A stretch of 64,000 nt of DNA from Paracoccus tegillarcae (GTDB lineage: Bacteria; Pseudomonadota; Alphaproteobacteria; Rhodobacterales; Rhodobacteraceae), in contig NZ_CP025408.1 in assembly GCF_002847305.1 (NCBI RefSeq), forward strand, positions 124,001-188,000. Reading direction: 5' to 3'. The notes below the pieces were generated by a model. It saw only the letters and a list, made by a program, of their open reading frames with translations, made no database searches and was not told the origin of the DNA. The translations under genes and the position numbers were made by a program. Below are positions 20,001 through 26,771 of the stretch, piece after piece (position 1 is the stretch's first letter; each line of letters opens with the position of its first letter).

Positions 20001-20310
20001 CCAGATCCTGAACCGAGGCCAAACCGTAGGGCCAATAGGCCTGCCCGCCGATCAGGCGGATAAGGATGCCCTTGGCGCCCGCCAGCGTGTTCTCGACATA
20101 GGTATCAACCGAAACCGGATGCCGCAGTGCCACCAGATTGCAAAGCCGCAGCGAGGGCAATCCGTCTGCCCCACGACGCCAACCCGCCGCGAAAGCGCCC
20201 AGATCGCTGTCGGAAAACGACAGCACGACCAGATCGCCCGGCGTCTGGCCGGGGTCATAGGGTGTGTCGGTCTCGTCCAGACCGTGGCTTTCGCGAAAGA
20301 CGACATGCAT
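17065..20310 (-). CDS. cobN: Cobaltochelatase subunit CobN
   Basis: CobN is the large, substrate-binding subunit of the ATP-dependent CobNST chelatase that inserts cobalt into hydrogenobyrinic acid a,c-diamide. The 1081-residue protein is at the short end of the family, with no obvious internal deletion. It shows HMGAHGTLEWLPGKSVALS, YPFIVNDPGEAAQTKRR and the C-terminal region VFGPEPGQYGLGM followed by AHGFRGAAEIA, as in CobN/BchH-type chelatases. Its ATG overlaps the cobW stop by one base (TGATG). CobS and CobT are not in the window. Confidence 0.95.
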   Translation of the reverse strand: MHVVFRESHGLDETDTPYDPGQTPGDLVVLSFSDSDLGAFAAGWRRGADGLPSLRLCNLVALRHPVSVDTYVENTLAGAKGILIRLIGGQAYWPYGLASVQDLARRKGIALAVLPADGRDDATLDALSTVPASVLRQLRRLCDAGGAVAAQAALAQLALAAGIYAGPVVGKKAVPDWGFYDPDQGVIDAAPDAASDHPLALVSFYRSYLAAADTGPVDALIRSLREAGFAACGVFAPSLKAPGFADWLATALPVAPAAIVNCTGFSMRAETGATPFDAYGCPVFQVALSTNRRGEWAGSERGLSPADLAMHVVLPEIDGRIFGGVVSFKAPEPRDPDLQFSRFAHRADPARIKATVAQVAAWHRLARTPRDECAIALILSTYPGRDWQMAHAVGLDAPASADAVTDMMASAGYDVAPGDCAEALAQQTIDWPMGEYLAALQCLPQALRDDLHTAWGPAESDPDLQGGAFRFAAIRRGKLLLALQPERSHRAGRTDDYHDLTRVPRHAYVAFYLWLRQQGLHAMIHMGAHGTLEWLPGKSVALSDACWPQALLGKLPVVYPFIVNDPGEAAQTKRRLGAVTLGHLPPPMVAGRVPEGMAHLERLLDEYSTADGLDPARRDRLIGAIRDEARAAGLEADLGIPRQASAAEAITRIDRFVCDIKESQFGEGLHVFGNGACGAAERAGLLMALDGQHVAPGPSGSPARGRSDVMPTGRNLFSTDPRAVPTPNAHAQGVKLAEELLRRHLQDHGDWPKGLVVDLWGSATMRTAGEEFAMALHLAGLKPVWDHGSGRVSGVEIVPLPLLDRPRIDVTLRVSGLFRDVFPVLAQLFETGAQALAERVEDPSDNPYLARSPRVFGPEPGQYGLGMGVAAQDFSDAARQAAGQAWLAASSWAIGQDGNVRADPGALQARLAGADSFVHAQDLPESDLLLAADYAAHEAGFAAAMARIGAPRPALYHLDATQPDRPRARTLTAEIARTVRARASDPRWANGMMAHGFRGAAEIAATLDHLSAFAHLAQTVPPHLFDLYHDATLGRPEVVEFMQDANPAALAAMRDLYNRLAEAGLWVTRRNSIAASLEVGA

Positions 20311-21359
20311 CAGGCGGGCACAGCCCCCAGCAATGCACCACGAATGGCGGTTTCGTTCACGTCGTCATGTTCCGCGATCACCACCAGTCGCGATGCGCGC
20401 GGCTGGCTGCCCCAGGCGCGGTCATATTGGTGCCGCACGCGCGCGCCCACCGCCTGCACCAGCAACCGCATGGGCTTGCCCGACACCGCGACATAACCCT
20501 TGACCCGCAGGATGTTCTGTTCGCGCGCCAGCCGTTCGATGGACGCAACCAGATCAGCCGGGTCGCCGATCTCGGGCAGGTCGATGACCACCGTCTCGAA
20601 ATCCTCATGCTCGTGGTCGTCGGCGCCGTCGTGATGGCTGGGACGCGCGGCCAGATCATCCTCTGCGGCAGCGCCCACACCCAGGATAACCAGCGGATCG
20701 ATGATGCCTTCGGTCACGGCAAGGATAGGCAGCGGACGCGGCGCCTCGGCCTCGATCACCGCGCGGGCCGCGTCCAGCCCCGCCCTGTCGACCAGATCGG
20801 CCTTGGTCAGCAGCACCACATCGGCGCAGGCGATCTGATCCTCGAACACCTCGGACAGGGGCGTTTCGTGATCGAGGCTGTCATCGGCCTCGCGCTGCGC
20901 CTGCACGGCGGCCTCATCCGGCGCAAAGCGACCCGCCGCCACGGCCTCGGCATCGGCCAGCGCAATCACGCCATCAACAGTAATGCGCGACCGGATCGCG
21001 GGCCAGTCAAACGCCTTGAGCAAAGGTTTCGGCAGCGCCAGTCCCGAGGTTTCTATCAAGATATGGTCGGGCTTTTGCGGCATCGCCATCAACTTTTCCA
21101 GCGTCGGGATAAAGTCATCGGCGACGGTGCAGCAAATGCAGCCGTTCGACAGTTCCAGAATATTCTCGGCCGGGCAGCTTTCATCGGCGCAGCCCTTGAG
21201 GATCTGGCCATCGACACCGACGGTGCCGAATTCATTCACCAGAATGGCCAGCCGCCTTCCCTGGGGATTGGCCATCAGATGCCGGATCAGTGTCGTCTTG
21301 CCCGAGCCCAGAAAGCCGGTGATGACGGTGACGGGGGTTTTGGTCAGATCGTTGGTCAT
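20310..21359 (-). CDS. cobW: CobW-family GTPase metallochaperone
   Basis: CobW proteins are G3E-family GTPases that bind Zn or Co and are thought to deliver cobalt to the CobNST chelatase. The 349-residue protein has Walker A GFLGSGKTT (residues 15-23), the metal-binding CxCC motif (Cys74, Cys76, Cys77), the TKAD guanine motif and a histidine/acidic loop (His242, 243, 249, 251). I chose the ATG at 21359 because the AGGAG Shine-Dalgarno, which runs into the stop codon of the upstream gene, is then 6 nt away. A GTG at 21365 would have no spacing. It sits directly before cobN. Confidence 0.93.
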   Translation of the reverse strand: MTNDLTKTPVTVITGFLGSGKTTLIRHLMANPQGRRLAILVNEFGTVGVDGQILKGCADESCPAENILELSNGCICCTVADDFIPTLEKLMAMPQKPDHILIETSGLALPKPLLKAFDWPAIRSRITVDGVIALADAEAVAAGRFAPDEAAVQAQREADDSLDHETPLSEVFEDQIACADVVLLTKADLVDRAGLDAARAVIEAEAPRPLPILAVTEGIIDPLVILGVGAAAEDDLAARPSHHDGADDHEHEDFETVVIDLPEIGDPADLVASIERLAREQNILRVKGYVAVSGKPMRLLVQAVGARVRHQYDRAWGSQPRASRLVVIAEHDDVNETAIRGALLGAVPA

Positions 21360-21361
21360 GT

Positions 21362-21712
21362 TCACTCCTGCGGGGGAATACGGGCAAGGCTTTGCTTGCG
21401 GAAAATCACTGGCCGCTCGCGCCAGGGCACCAGCCCGTCAGCGGTGGCGGCATAGGCGGCGGCACCGGTCAGAATATCGGTGGCATTTTCGGGGGTCAGA
21501 CGGCCATAGACATAAGTCCACTTGCCCGGCGCAGACAGCGCGACCGAACAGCCCTGCGAACAGGCCGACAGGCATTCGACCGGGCGCAGTTCCACGCCGT
21601 CGGGCAGCGCGGCGCCGGCCAGCGCGTCATGCAGCAGCGCGCCGGGGCGTGGATCATCGCCCGCAGCCGCCTCGGCGCGGCAGGTGGTACAAACATGCAA
21701 AATGGCGCGCAT
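21362..21712 (-). CDS. DUF1636 family cysteine-rich putative metal-binding protein
   Basis: This 116-residue protein of unknown function belongs to the DUF1636 family often found beside cobW. Five cysteines (positions 8, 11, 47, 51 and 55) in a C-x2-C ... C-x3-C-x3-C pattern resemble thioredoxin-like [2Fe-2S] ferredoxins, and the segment VECLSACSQGCSVAL is a typical cluster-binding loop. The ATG at 21712 has a GAAGGGG ribosome-binding site 6 nt upstream. It is the first gene behind the B12 riboswitch and ends 2 bp before the cobW start. A role in cobalt handling or electron delivery is inference. Confidence 0.8.
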   Translation of the reverse strand: MRAILHVCTTCRAEAAAGDDPRPGALLHDALAGAALPDGVELRPVECLSACSQGCSVALSAPGKWTYVYGRLTPENATDILTGAAAYAATADGLVPWRERPVIFRKQSLARIPPQE

Positions 21713-21829
21713 TGCGGCCCCTTCGTCGCTGGTGGCGTCGGGGGTGGGGCCAGTAGGACAGGATGGGGCACGCGACCAAGCATCCTGCCTGCCGGTCGCG
21801 AAACACCCCGTTCGCCCGTTAACACTCAG

Positions 21830-22005
21830 CGCTGGCAGGTCTCCCGGCTTGCGGATCAAACGGTCGTCCCGCCTTCCCAACCCGTCCTGTAGGGGTCAGT
21901 GGCCTGGGCGACCTCTCCGGTCACGGTCGCGGGGGCGGCTGCGTTCAGGCCATTGGCCCTTTGCATTCCCTCTTCGCCTGCCACGGATGGCAGGAACCAG
22001 CGCAG
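21830..22005 (-). promoter_or_regulatory. Cobalamin (B12) riboswitch
   Basis: Read on the minus strand, the region has the conserved cobalamin aptamer blocks in the right order: GGTTCC near 21999-21994, GGGAATGC near 21970, the core GCCGCCCCCGCGACCGTG near 21939-21922, GCCACTGACCCC around 21900-21890, GGGAAGGCGG near 21880-21870 and the B12 box AGCCGGGAGACCTGCC at 21849-21834. It lies about 120 nt upstream of the DUF1636 start, which leaves space for an expression platform that may include a hairpin near the GAAGGGG ribosome-binding site. It should repress DUF1636-cobW-cobN-cobGHIJ when adenosylcobalamin is plentiful. The rest of the gap 21713-22118 must hold this operon's promoter and that of divergent larE. 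Confidence 0.92.
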
Positions 22006-22118
22006 CGCCACATGATCCGGTCACCCCCCGGTTGTCAAGCGCTAGCCGCCACCTTGATCCTGCCCGGCTTTGCGACCATCGTGGGGGCTGTGTTTTCGCC
22101 CTGCCCGAGGCCCGGCCC

Positions 22119-22925
22119 GTGACATCCGACACCGCCACATCCGTTCCGATCGCCCTGCGCGATGCCCTTCGGCGCCACCCGCGGCTGGTGCTGGCGGTCA
22201 GCGGCGGGGTCGACAGCATGACGCTGGCGCATGCGGCGCACCATGTGTTGGGGGTGGATCGGGTGGCCGTCTGTCATGCCGTTTCGCCCGCCGTGCCCGA
22301 TCTGGCGACCCGGCGCGTGCAGGACCACGCTGCCCGCAATGGCTGGCGCCTGCACCTGCTGGAAGCCGGTGAATTCGCCGATCCGAACTATCTGAAAAAC
22401 CCCGTCAACCGCTGTTATTTCTGCAAGTCGAACCTTTATGACCGCATCGCGGCATCAGTGGCTGGCAGCATCGCATCCGGCGCAAACTTGGATGATCTCA
22501 ACGACTTCCGCCCAGGACTTAAGGCCGCAGATGAACGTCGCATCTGCCATCCTTTCGTGGAGGCGGGGCTGCGCAAGGCTGATATCCGCGCGCTGGCCCG
22601 CGCCTTTGGCCTGGATGATATCAGCGAATTGCCCGCCCAGCCCTGCCTTGCCAGCCGGATCGAGACCGGCCTGACCGTCACCCCCGAAGATCTGGCCTTT
22701 GTCCAGCAGGTCGAGACCGCGCTGGACGCGCTGGCCCCGCGCGCGACACTGCGCTGCCGGGTCGTTGCAGGCGGCATTCGGCTGGAGCTGTCGCCCGACC
22801 TGATCGCCGATACGGGCCTGCACCAGCGGATGTCGGCAACGGCACGCGACCTATGCGACACCGCAGGGCGCGCGCTGCTGTCGGTGACGCCCTACCAACG
22901 CGGATCGGCCTTTCTGCATGGCTGA
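22119..22925 (+). CDS. larE: ATP-dependent sacrificial sulfur transferase LarE
   Basis: LarE installs sulfur into the pincer precursor P2CMN during synthesis of the nickel-pincer nucleotide (NPN) cofactor of lactate racemase-type enzymes. The 268-residue protein has the PP-loop SGGVDS (residues 28-33), RCYFCKSNLYDRI and the C-terminal PAQPCLASRIETG. Cys176 matches the sacrificial cysteine of the classical enzyme. Cys99 and Cys102 add a CxxC pair, the three-cysteine pattern seen in LarE types that bind a [4Fe-4S] cluster. The start is a GTG with a GAGG about 9 nt upstream. larB follows with overlapping frames. Confidence 0.88.
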   Translation: MTSDTATSVPIALRDALRRHPRLVLAVSGGVDSMTLAHAAHHVLGVDRVAVCHAVSPAVPDLATRRVQDHAARNGWRLHLLEAGEFADPNYLKNPVNRCYFCKSNLYDRIAASVAGSIASGANLDDLNDFRPGLKAADERRICHPFVEAGLRKADIRALARAFGLDDISELPAQPCLASRIETGLTVTPEDLAFVQQVETALDALAPRATLRCRVVAGGIRLELSPDLIADTGLHQRMSATARDLCDTAGRALLSVTPYQRGSAFLHG

Positions 22926-23577
22926 GCCGGACATCCCGCCGCAAGTCCGCTTTGACTGGCAACGTGAGGCGCGCACGGGCATCCCCGAGGCGGTGTTTTG
23001 CGACGGCAAGACCATCGAACATCTGCAAGTCATCCTGACCGAGGCGCGCGACCGTCAGGCGCGGCTGTTCATGACCCGCCTAGCCCCCGACACCCATGCG
23101 GCACTGGCCGGCACCTTCACGCTGGATTATTGCGCGCTGTCGCAGACAGCCATCTTCGGTGGCCTGCCGGACGGCCTGCCGCAACGCGACAAGGTGGCGC
23201 TGGTCTGCGCCGGCACCTCGGATCTGCCGGTGATCGAAGAGGCCCGCCGCGCCCTTGCCTTTCACGGCATCGAGGCGCCGGTCTTTGCCGATGTGGGCGT
23301 GGCTGGGCTGTGGCGGCTGATGTCGGTTGCCGAGGACCTGTCACGCTTTCCGGTGCTGATCGCCGTGGCGGGGATGGAGGGCGCGCTGTTTTCCGCCCTG
23401 GCCGGGCTGGTGCCGGGGCTGGTGATCGCGGTGCCGTCGCCGGTTGGCTATGGCGTCTCGGCTGGCGGTCAGGCGGCGCTGACGGCAGCGCTGGCCAGTT
23501 GCGCGCCGGGCGTGGTGACCGTCAATATCGGCAACGGGTTTGGCGCGGCCGCGGCGGCGCGCAAGATCATCGGCTAG
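22918..23577 (+). CDS. larB: Pyridinium-3,5-biscarboxylic acid mononucleotide synthase LarB
   Basis: LarB carboxylates and hydrolyses nicotinic acid adenine dinucleotide to P2CMN, the first step of NPN cofactor synthesis. The 219-residue C-terminal part is PurE-like: VALVCAGTSDLPVIEEARR, VADVGVAGLWRL-type loop (FADVGVAGLWRL), VLIAVAGMEGALFSALAGL and VPSPVGYGVSAGG. The N-terminus carries DWQREARTGIPEAVFCDGKT, a family hallmark. It overlaps larE by 8 bp, so the two are coupled. The nickel-inserting LarC and any racemase LarA are not in the window. Confidence 0.9.
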   Translation: MAEPDIPPQVRFDWQREARTGIPEAVFCDGKTIEHLQVILTEARDRQARLFMTRLAPDTHAALAGTFTLDYCALSQTAIFGGLPDGLPQRDKVALVCAGTSDLPVIEEARRALAFHGIEAPVFADVGVAGLWRLMSVAEDLSRFPVLIAVAGMEGALFSALAGLVPGLVIAVPSPVGYGVSAGGQAALTAALASCAPGVVTVNIGNGFGAAAAARKIIG

Positions 23578-23608
23578 ATCCTGCGTGGTGTAGATTGGCA
23601 CTGAGGCG

Positions 23609-23624
23609 CACCTCGGCGGAGGTG
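23609..23624 (+). terminator. Hairpin downstream of larB, possible terminator
   Basis: A perfect 6-bp stem CACCTC / GAGGTG with a GGCG tetraloop lies 32 nt after the larB stop. No T-run follows, so it may only be a 3'-end stabiliser or a factor-dependent site. Confidence 0.3.
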
Positions 23625-23776
23625 TAAAACCAAAGACTTCCCAAGATATTCGCGCACCGTTCATTCCCCGTTTTGCAAAGAACCCTTACCCCTCAGCCGA
23701 TGTTCACTGCGCATCACATGAACAGGCGAGATCGGGGCGGAGCGGGAATTCGCCGAACCCAGCATGGAGGTTCACT

Positions 23777-23836
23777 ATGACGGTAAGCTGCGGGAGATCG
23801 TTTTTTTGGAACTTCGAACTCCCCATCGAGTTTTGA
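23777..23836 (+). CDS. Possible 19-residue peptide with a strong ribosome-binding site
   Basis: An ATG at 23777 is preceded by TGGAGGT at a spacing of about 7 nt, one of the best Shine-Dalgarno matches in this area. It opens a frame of 19 codons ending in TGA, with a hydrophobic/aromatic end (SFFWNFELPIEF). It lies 58 bp upstream of the secreted-protein gene at 23895. It could be a leader peptide, a real small protein or a degraded gene start. The rest of the gap 23578-23894 shows nothing recognisable. Confidence 0.3.
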   Translation: MTVSCGRSFFWNFELPIEF

Positions 23837-23894
23837 TATCAGCATTGCCCGTGATCTGCACGGCTCATGCGCCATCCAAGATGGAGAAAAGTGA

Positions 23895-24383
23895 ATGACA
23901 TTTCGTATCGCCGCCGCAACCTCAGTCCTTGCAATCGCGACATTGCCGGCTTTTGCGCAGGAAACCGAGACGCCTGATATGACCGGGCAGGCCGAACTCG
24001 TTGGCAATATGGGTAAGATCGAAGCAAACATCGCTGAAGCGCATGCGCGGCTCTTTACCCATATGCTCTTGCCGCAAGACGATGAAGAACGGCAGACCTA
24101 CAGCGAGGCATTCAGCAACGATATTGCCTCGGTCGACGAATACCTCTCGCTGGTGCAAGACTCTGATCTGTCAGCCGAGGGTGCGGCCGAGATCGAGAAT
24201 TTTGCAGCCGAATGGTCGGAGGTCAAAGACCTTGCAGATGGTCTGACCGACGCGTCCCGAGATGAGCTCGCATCGGTGGATGACATCAAGGCGTTCTCGA
24301 ACGCCGTGCTTGAACTCGACGATTACATTGACGCGGCGCTCGAAGCGGCCGGGCTGCCAGACGACGATGACGCGCCGGAGTAA
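23895..24383 (+). CDS. Small secreted acidic helical protein, unknown function
   Basis: I do not recognise this 162-residue protein. Residues 1-21 form a clear Sec signal peptide, with hydrophobic ATSVLAIATLPAFA and probable cleavage after AFA before Gln22. The mature part is strongly acidic, lacks cysteines, looks almost wholly helical and ends in a DDDD-rich tail, so it is likely a periplasmic helical-bundle protein. A GGAG lies upstream of the ATG. Base composition is less GC-rich than the neighbouring cob and lar genes, and the flanks are gene-poor, which may mean recent acquisition. Confidence 0.65.
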   Translation: MTFRIAAATSVLAIATLPAFAQETETPDMTGQAELVGNMGKIEANIAEAHARLFTHMLLPQDDEERQTYSEAFSNDIASVDEYLSLVQDSDLSAEGAAEIENFAAEWSEVKDLADGLTDASRDELASVDDIKAFSNAVLELDDYIDAALEAAGLPDDDDAPE

Positions 24384-24917
24384 GGTTCTTGCCCGAACCA
24401 CGTTCGCGGAACCCATAGGGCCAGTCGTGTGAGCCTTGGACTTCAGCGACTACAGTCAGCATGACGGTGAGCGCGCGGGCAATCCTGCGAAGGGGTCCGT
24501 TCTTTTGCAGCGGCGCTTGAGGCAAGACGACGTCGCTCGAGCCGAGCGGGATGATGGCGCGGCATTGTGCACCCTGAGTATGGGCACGCCGCATGGTTCC
24601 ACGCAACGAACCTCGCTTGGCGTGACTATGCCCTCGGATGTGCTTTGGTCGGGCAGTACATGGATGCTCGTCCGGCCAAGACCTCCGATACCTCCATGCC
24701 CAAGCTTCACAATTTCGCGGAGTTGCCGGGTCGGCTTACAGTTGAGGCAAAAGAGGCGCGCTCGCAATGCTGTTTGCTGAGACGACATTCAATCCAGCCG
24801 CAGCATCGCGCGCCTTCGGGCTCTGACCCGGAATTGGCTGCGCGGGTCGTGAACGGCTGCTTCGCCGGACGGTCTGGCACTTTCCCAGCACAGATGATCC
24901 GAACGTGAGTTCTGCCG
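24384..24917. other. Gene-poor stretch, possible gene remnants
   Basis: No convincing gene is visible. Short open frames exist on both strands (for example 24436-24780 plus and 24456-24788 minus), but none has a recognised motif or a good ribosome-binding site. Their cysteine/arginine-rich translations look like non-coding frames. An intrinsic-type terminator follows on the plus strand at 24918-24946, suggesting that something here is or was transcribed rightwards. Decayed accessory DNA is the simplest reading. Confidence 0.4.
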
Positions 24918-24946
24918 CCTTGGCGGGGGCGGTGCCGAGGTTTTTT
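24918..24946 (+). terminator. Intrinsic terminator (plus strand)
   Basis: The stem CCTTGGC (24918-24924) pairs with GCCGAGG (24934-24940), including one G-U pair, across a G-rich loop. Six Ts (24941-24946) follow at once. It would end rightward transcription coming from the secreted-protein gene region. The following 95 bp to the ligase stop at 25042 show nothing else. Confidence 0.6.
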
Positions 24947-25041
24947 CGGCGCGGCGGGCAAACCGTCCTCGGGGCGTTTCAGTCGCCTTGAGGACGAACA
25001 GTTGCCACTCGGGTAGATGTCAGTGGCAATTCACACATGGC

Positions 25042-26685
25042 CTAGCTGTCATCCGTGATCGCCCTGGCGCGGTCGCGCAGCACGAATTTCTGGATCTTGC
25101 CGGTCGAGGTCTTGGGCAACTCGTCAAAGACGAATGTTTTCGGCACCTTGAAACGCGCCATGTGCTGGCGGCAGAATTCCGTCATGTCATCGGCTGTCAA
25201 TTCGTTGCCCGGCTTGGCCGTGACGAACGCACAGGGCGTTTCGCCCCATTTCTCGTCGGGGCGTGCGACGACGGCTGCCTCCAGCACGCCGGGATGGCGG
25301 TAGAGGACATCCTCGACCTCGACGGATGAGATATTCTCGCCGCCCGAGATGATGATGTCCTTCAGCCGGTCCTTGATCTCGATATAGCCGTCGGGATGGA
25401 CCACGCCCAGATCGCCCGAGGCGAACCAGCCGCCGCAAAACGCCTTTTCGGTCGCCGAGGGGTTCTTGAGATAGCCCTTCATCACGACATTGCCGCGCAT
25501 GAAGATCTCGCCGATGGTTTGGCCGTCAGGCGGCACCGGCTGCATGGTTTCGGCATCCGCAACCATCAGGCCCTGCAATGCGATGTTCGCCACGCCCTGC
25601 CGCGCCTTGATCCGGGCCCGCGCCTCGCCGTTCAACCCGTCCCATTTTTCCTGCCAGGCGCTGACAACCGAGGGGCCATAGGTCTCGGTCAGGCCGTAAA
25701 CCTGAGTGACCTCGACGCCCATGGCCTCCATCTTTTCGATGACCGCGGCGGGGGGCGGGGCGCCGGCGGTCATGACCTTGACCTCATGGCTGAAATCCTT
25801 CAGCGCATCGGGTGCATTGACCAGCATGTTCAGCACGATCGGCGCGCCGCAGAAATGGCTGACCTTTTCGTCGCGGATCAGCTGGAAAATCGGCTCTGCC
25901 CTCACGGCGCGCAGGCAGATGCACAGGCCGGCATTCGCCGCAATGGTCCAGGGAAAACACCAGCCGTTGCAGTGAAACATCGGCAGCGTCCACAGATAAC
26001 GCGCGTGCTGCGGCATCGACCAGGTCACGATATTGGACAGCGCATTCAGCGTTGCCCCACGGTGGTGATAGACCACGCCCTTGGGGTCGCCGGTCGTGCC
26101 CGAGGTATAGTTCAGGCTGATCGCATCCCATTCATCGCCCGGCAGTGACCATGCATGGTCGGGATCGCCCTCGGCCAGCAGCGCATCGTAGGTCAGTTGG
26201 CCGATAGGCCGCGTTCCCTCGAGGCTGGCATCCTCGATATCGACCACCAGCATATCGGGGCGTCCGGCGATCCGGATCGCCTGTTCCGCGACTTCGGCGA
26301 ATTCGGCATCGACCAGCACCGCCTTGGCCTCGGCATGGCTGAGGATAAAGGCGATGGCTTCTGCGTCCAGCCGGGTGTTGATCGTATTGAGCACCGCGCC
26401 TGCCATGGGCACGCCGAAATGCGCCTCGAACATTTCGGGGATATTGGCGGCGATGATCGATACGGTATCGCCCTTGCCCAGCCCCCGTTTCGCCAGCGCA
26501 CCGGCAAGGCGCCTGGTGCGGGCATAGGTTTCGCCCCAGTTTCGCTTGACCGCGCCATAGCTCACAGCGGGCAGATCGGGATAGATCGCCGCCGTGCGTT
26601 CGATGAAGGACAAGGGCGACAGGGCCACGAAATTCGCGGCATTGGCATCAAGCCCCAGATCATAGATATCGGTGGTCGCGGTCAT
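25042..26685 (-). CDS. AMP-forming acyl/aryl-CoA ligase
   Basis: This ANL-superfamily ligase activates a carboxylic acid through an acyl-AMP to the CoA thioester. Motifs are the P-loop LNYTSGTTGDPKGV, the segment LPMFHCNGWCFPWT, the AMP-binding QVYGLTETYGP, SGDLGVVHPDGYIEIKDRLKD and the C-terminal catalytic lysine in LPKTSTGKIQK. The MFHCNGWC variant is shared with plant peroxisomal benzoate/cinnamate-CoA ligase relatives and with medium-chain ligases. I chose the ATG at 26685, which has GAGGAGG about 8 nt upstream; a start at 26721 would read through that site. It is last in the ALDH-TRAP-ThDP operon, so its acid is probably the product of the aldehyde dehydrogenase. Confidence 0.86.
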   Translation of the reverse strand: MTATTDIYDLGLDANAANFVALSPLSFIERTAAIYPDLPAVSYGAVKRNWGETYARTRRLAGALAKRGLGKGDTVSIIAANIPEMFEAHFGVPMAGAVLNTINTRLDAEAIAFILSHAEAKAVLVDAEFAEVAEQAIRIAGRPDMLVVDIEDASLEGTRPIGQLTYDALLAEGDPDHAWSLPGDEWDAISLNYTSGTTGDPKGVVYHHRGATLNALSNIVTWSMPQHARYLWTLPMFHCNGWCFPWTIAANAGLCICLRAVRAEPIFQLIRDEKVSHFCGAPIVLNMLVNAPDALKDFSHEVKVMTAGAPPPAAVIEKMEAMGVEVTQVYGLTETYGPSVVSAWQEKWDGLNGEARARIKARQGVANIALQGLMVADAETMQPVPPDGQTIGEIFMRGNVVMKGYLKNPSATEKAFCGGWFASGDLGVVHPDGYIEIKDRLKDIIISGGENISSVEVEDVLYRHPGVLEAAVVARPDEKWGETPCAFVTAKPGNELTADDMTEFCRQHMARFKVPKTFVFDELPKTSTGKIQKFVLRDRARAITDDS

Positions 26686-26771
26686 GCGCTTGGCCTCCTC
26701 GGGCCGAATCATCGGTGACACAGGACCAGAAAAGCGCGTGTCGCCGCGCTTGACCAGCGTGGCGTTTGGTC

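Noticed and set aside
17224..20496. Very long open frame (about 1090 codons) on the plus strand
   Set aside because: It lies antisense to cobN, has no recognisable domain, is Gln/Arg/His-rich as expected for a shadow frame in GC-rich DNA, and cobN is unmistakable on the other strand.
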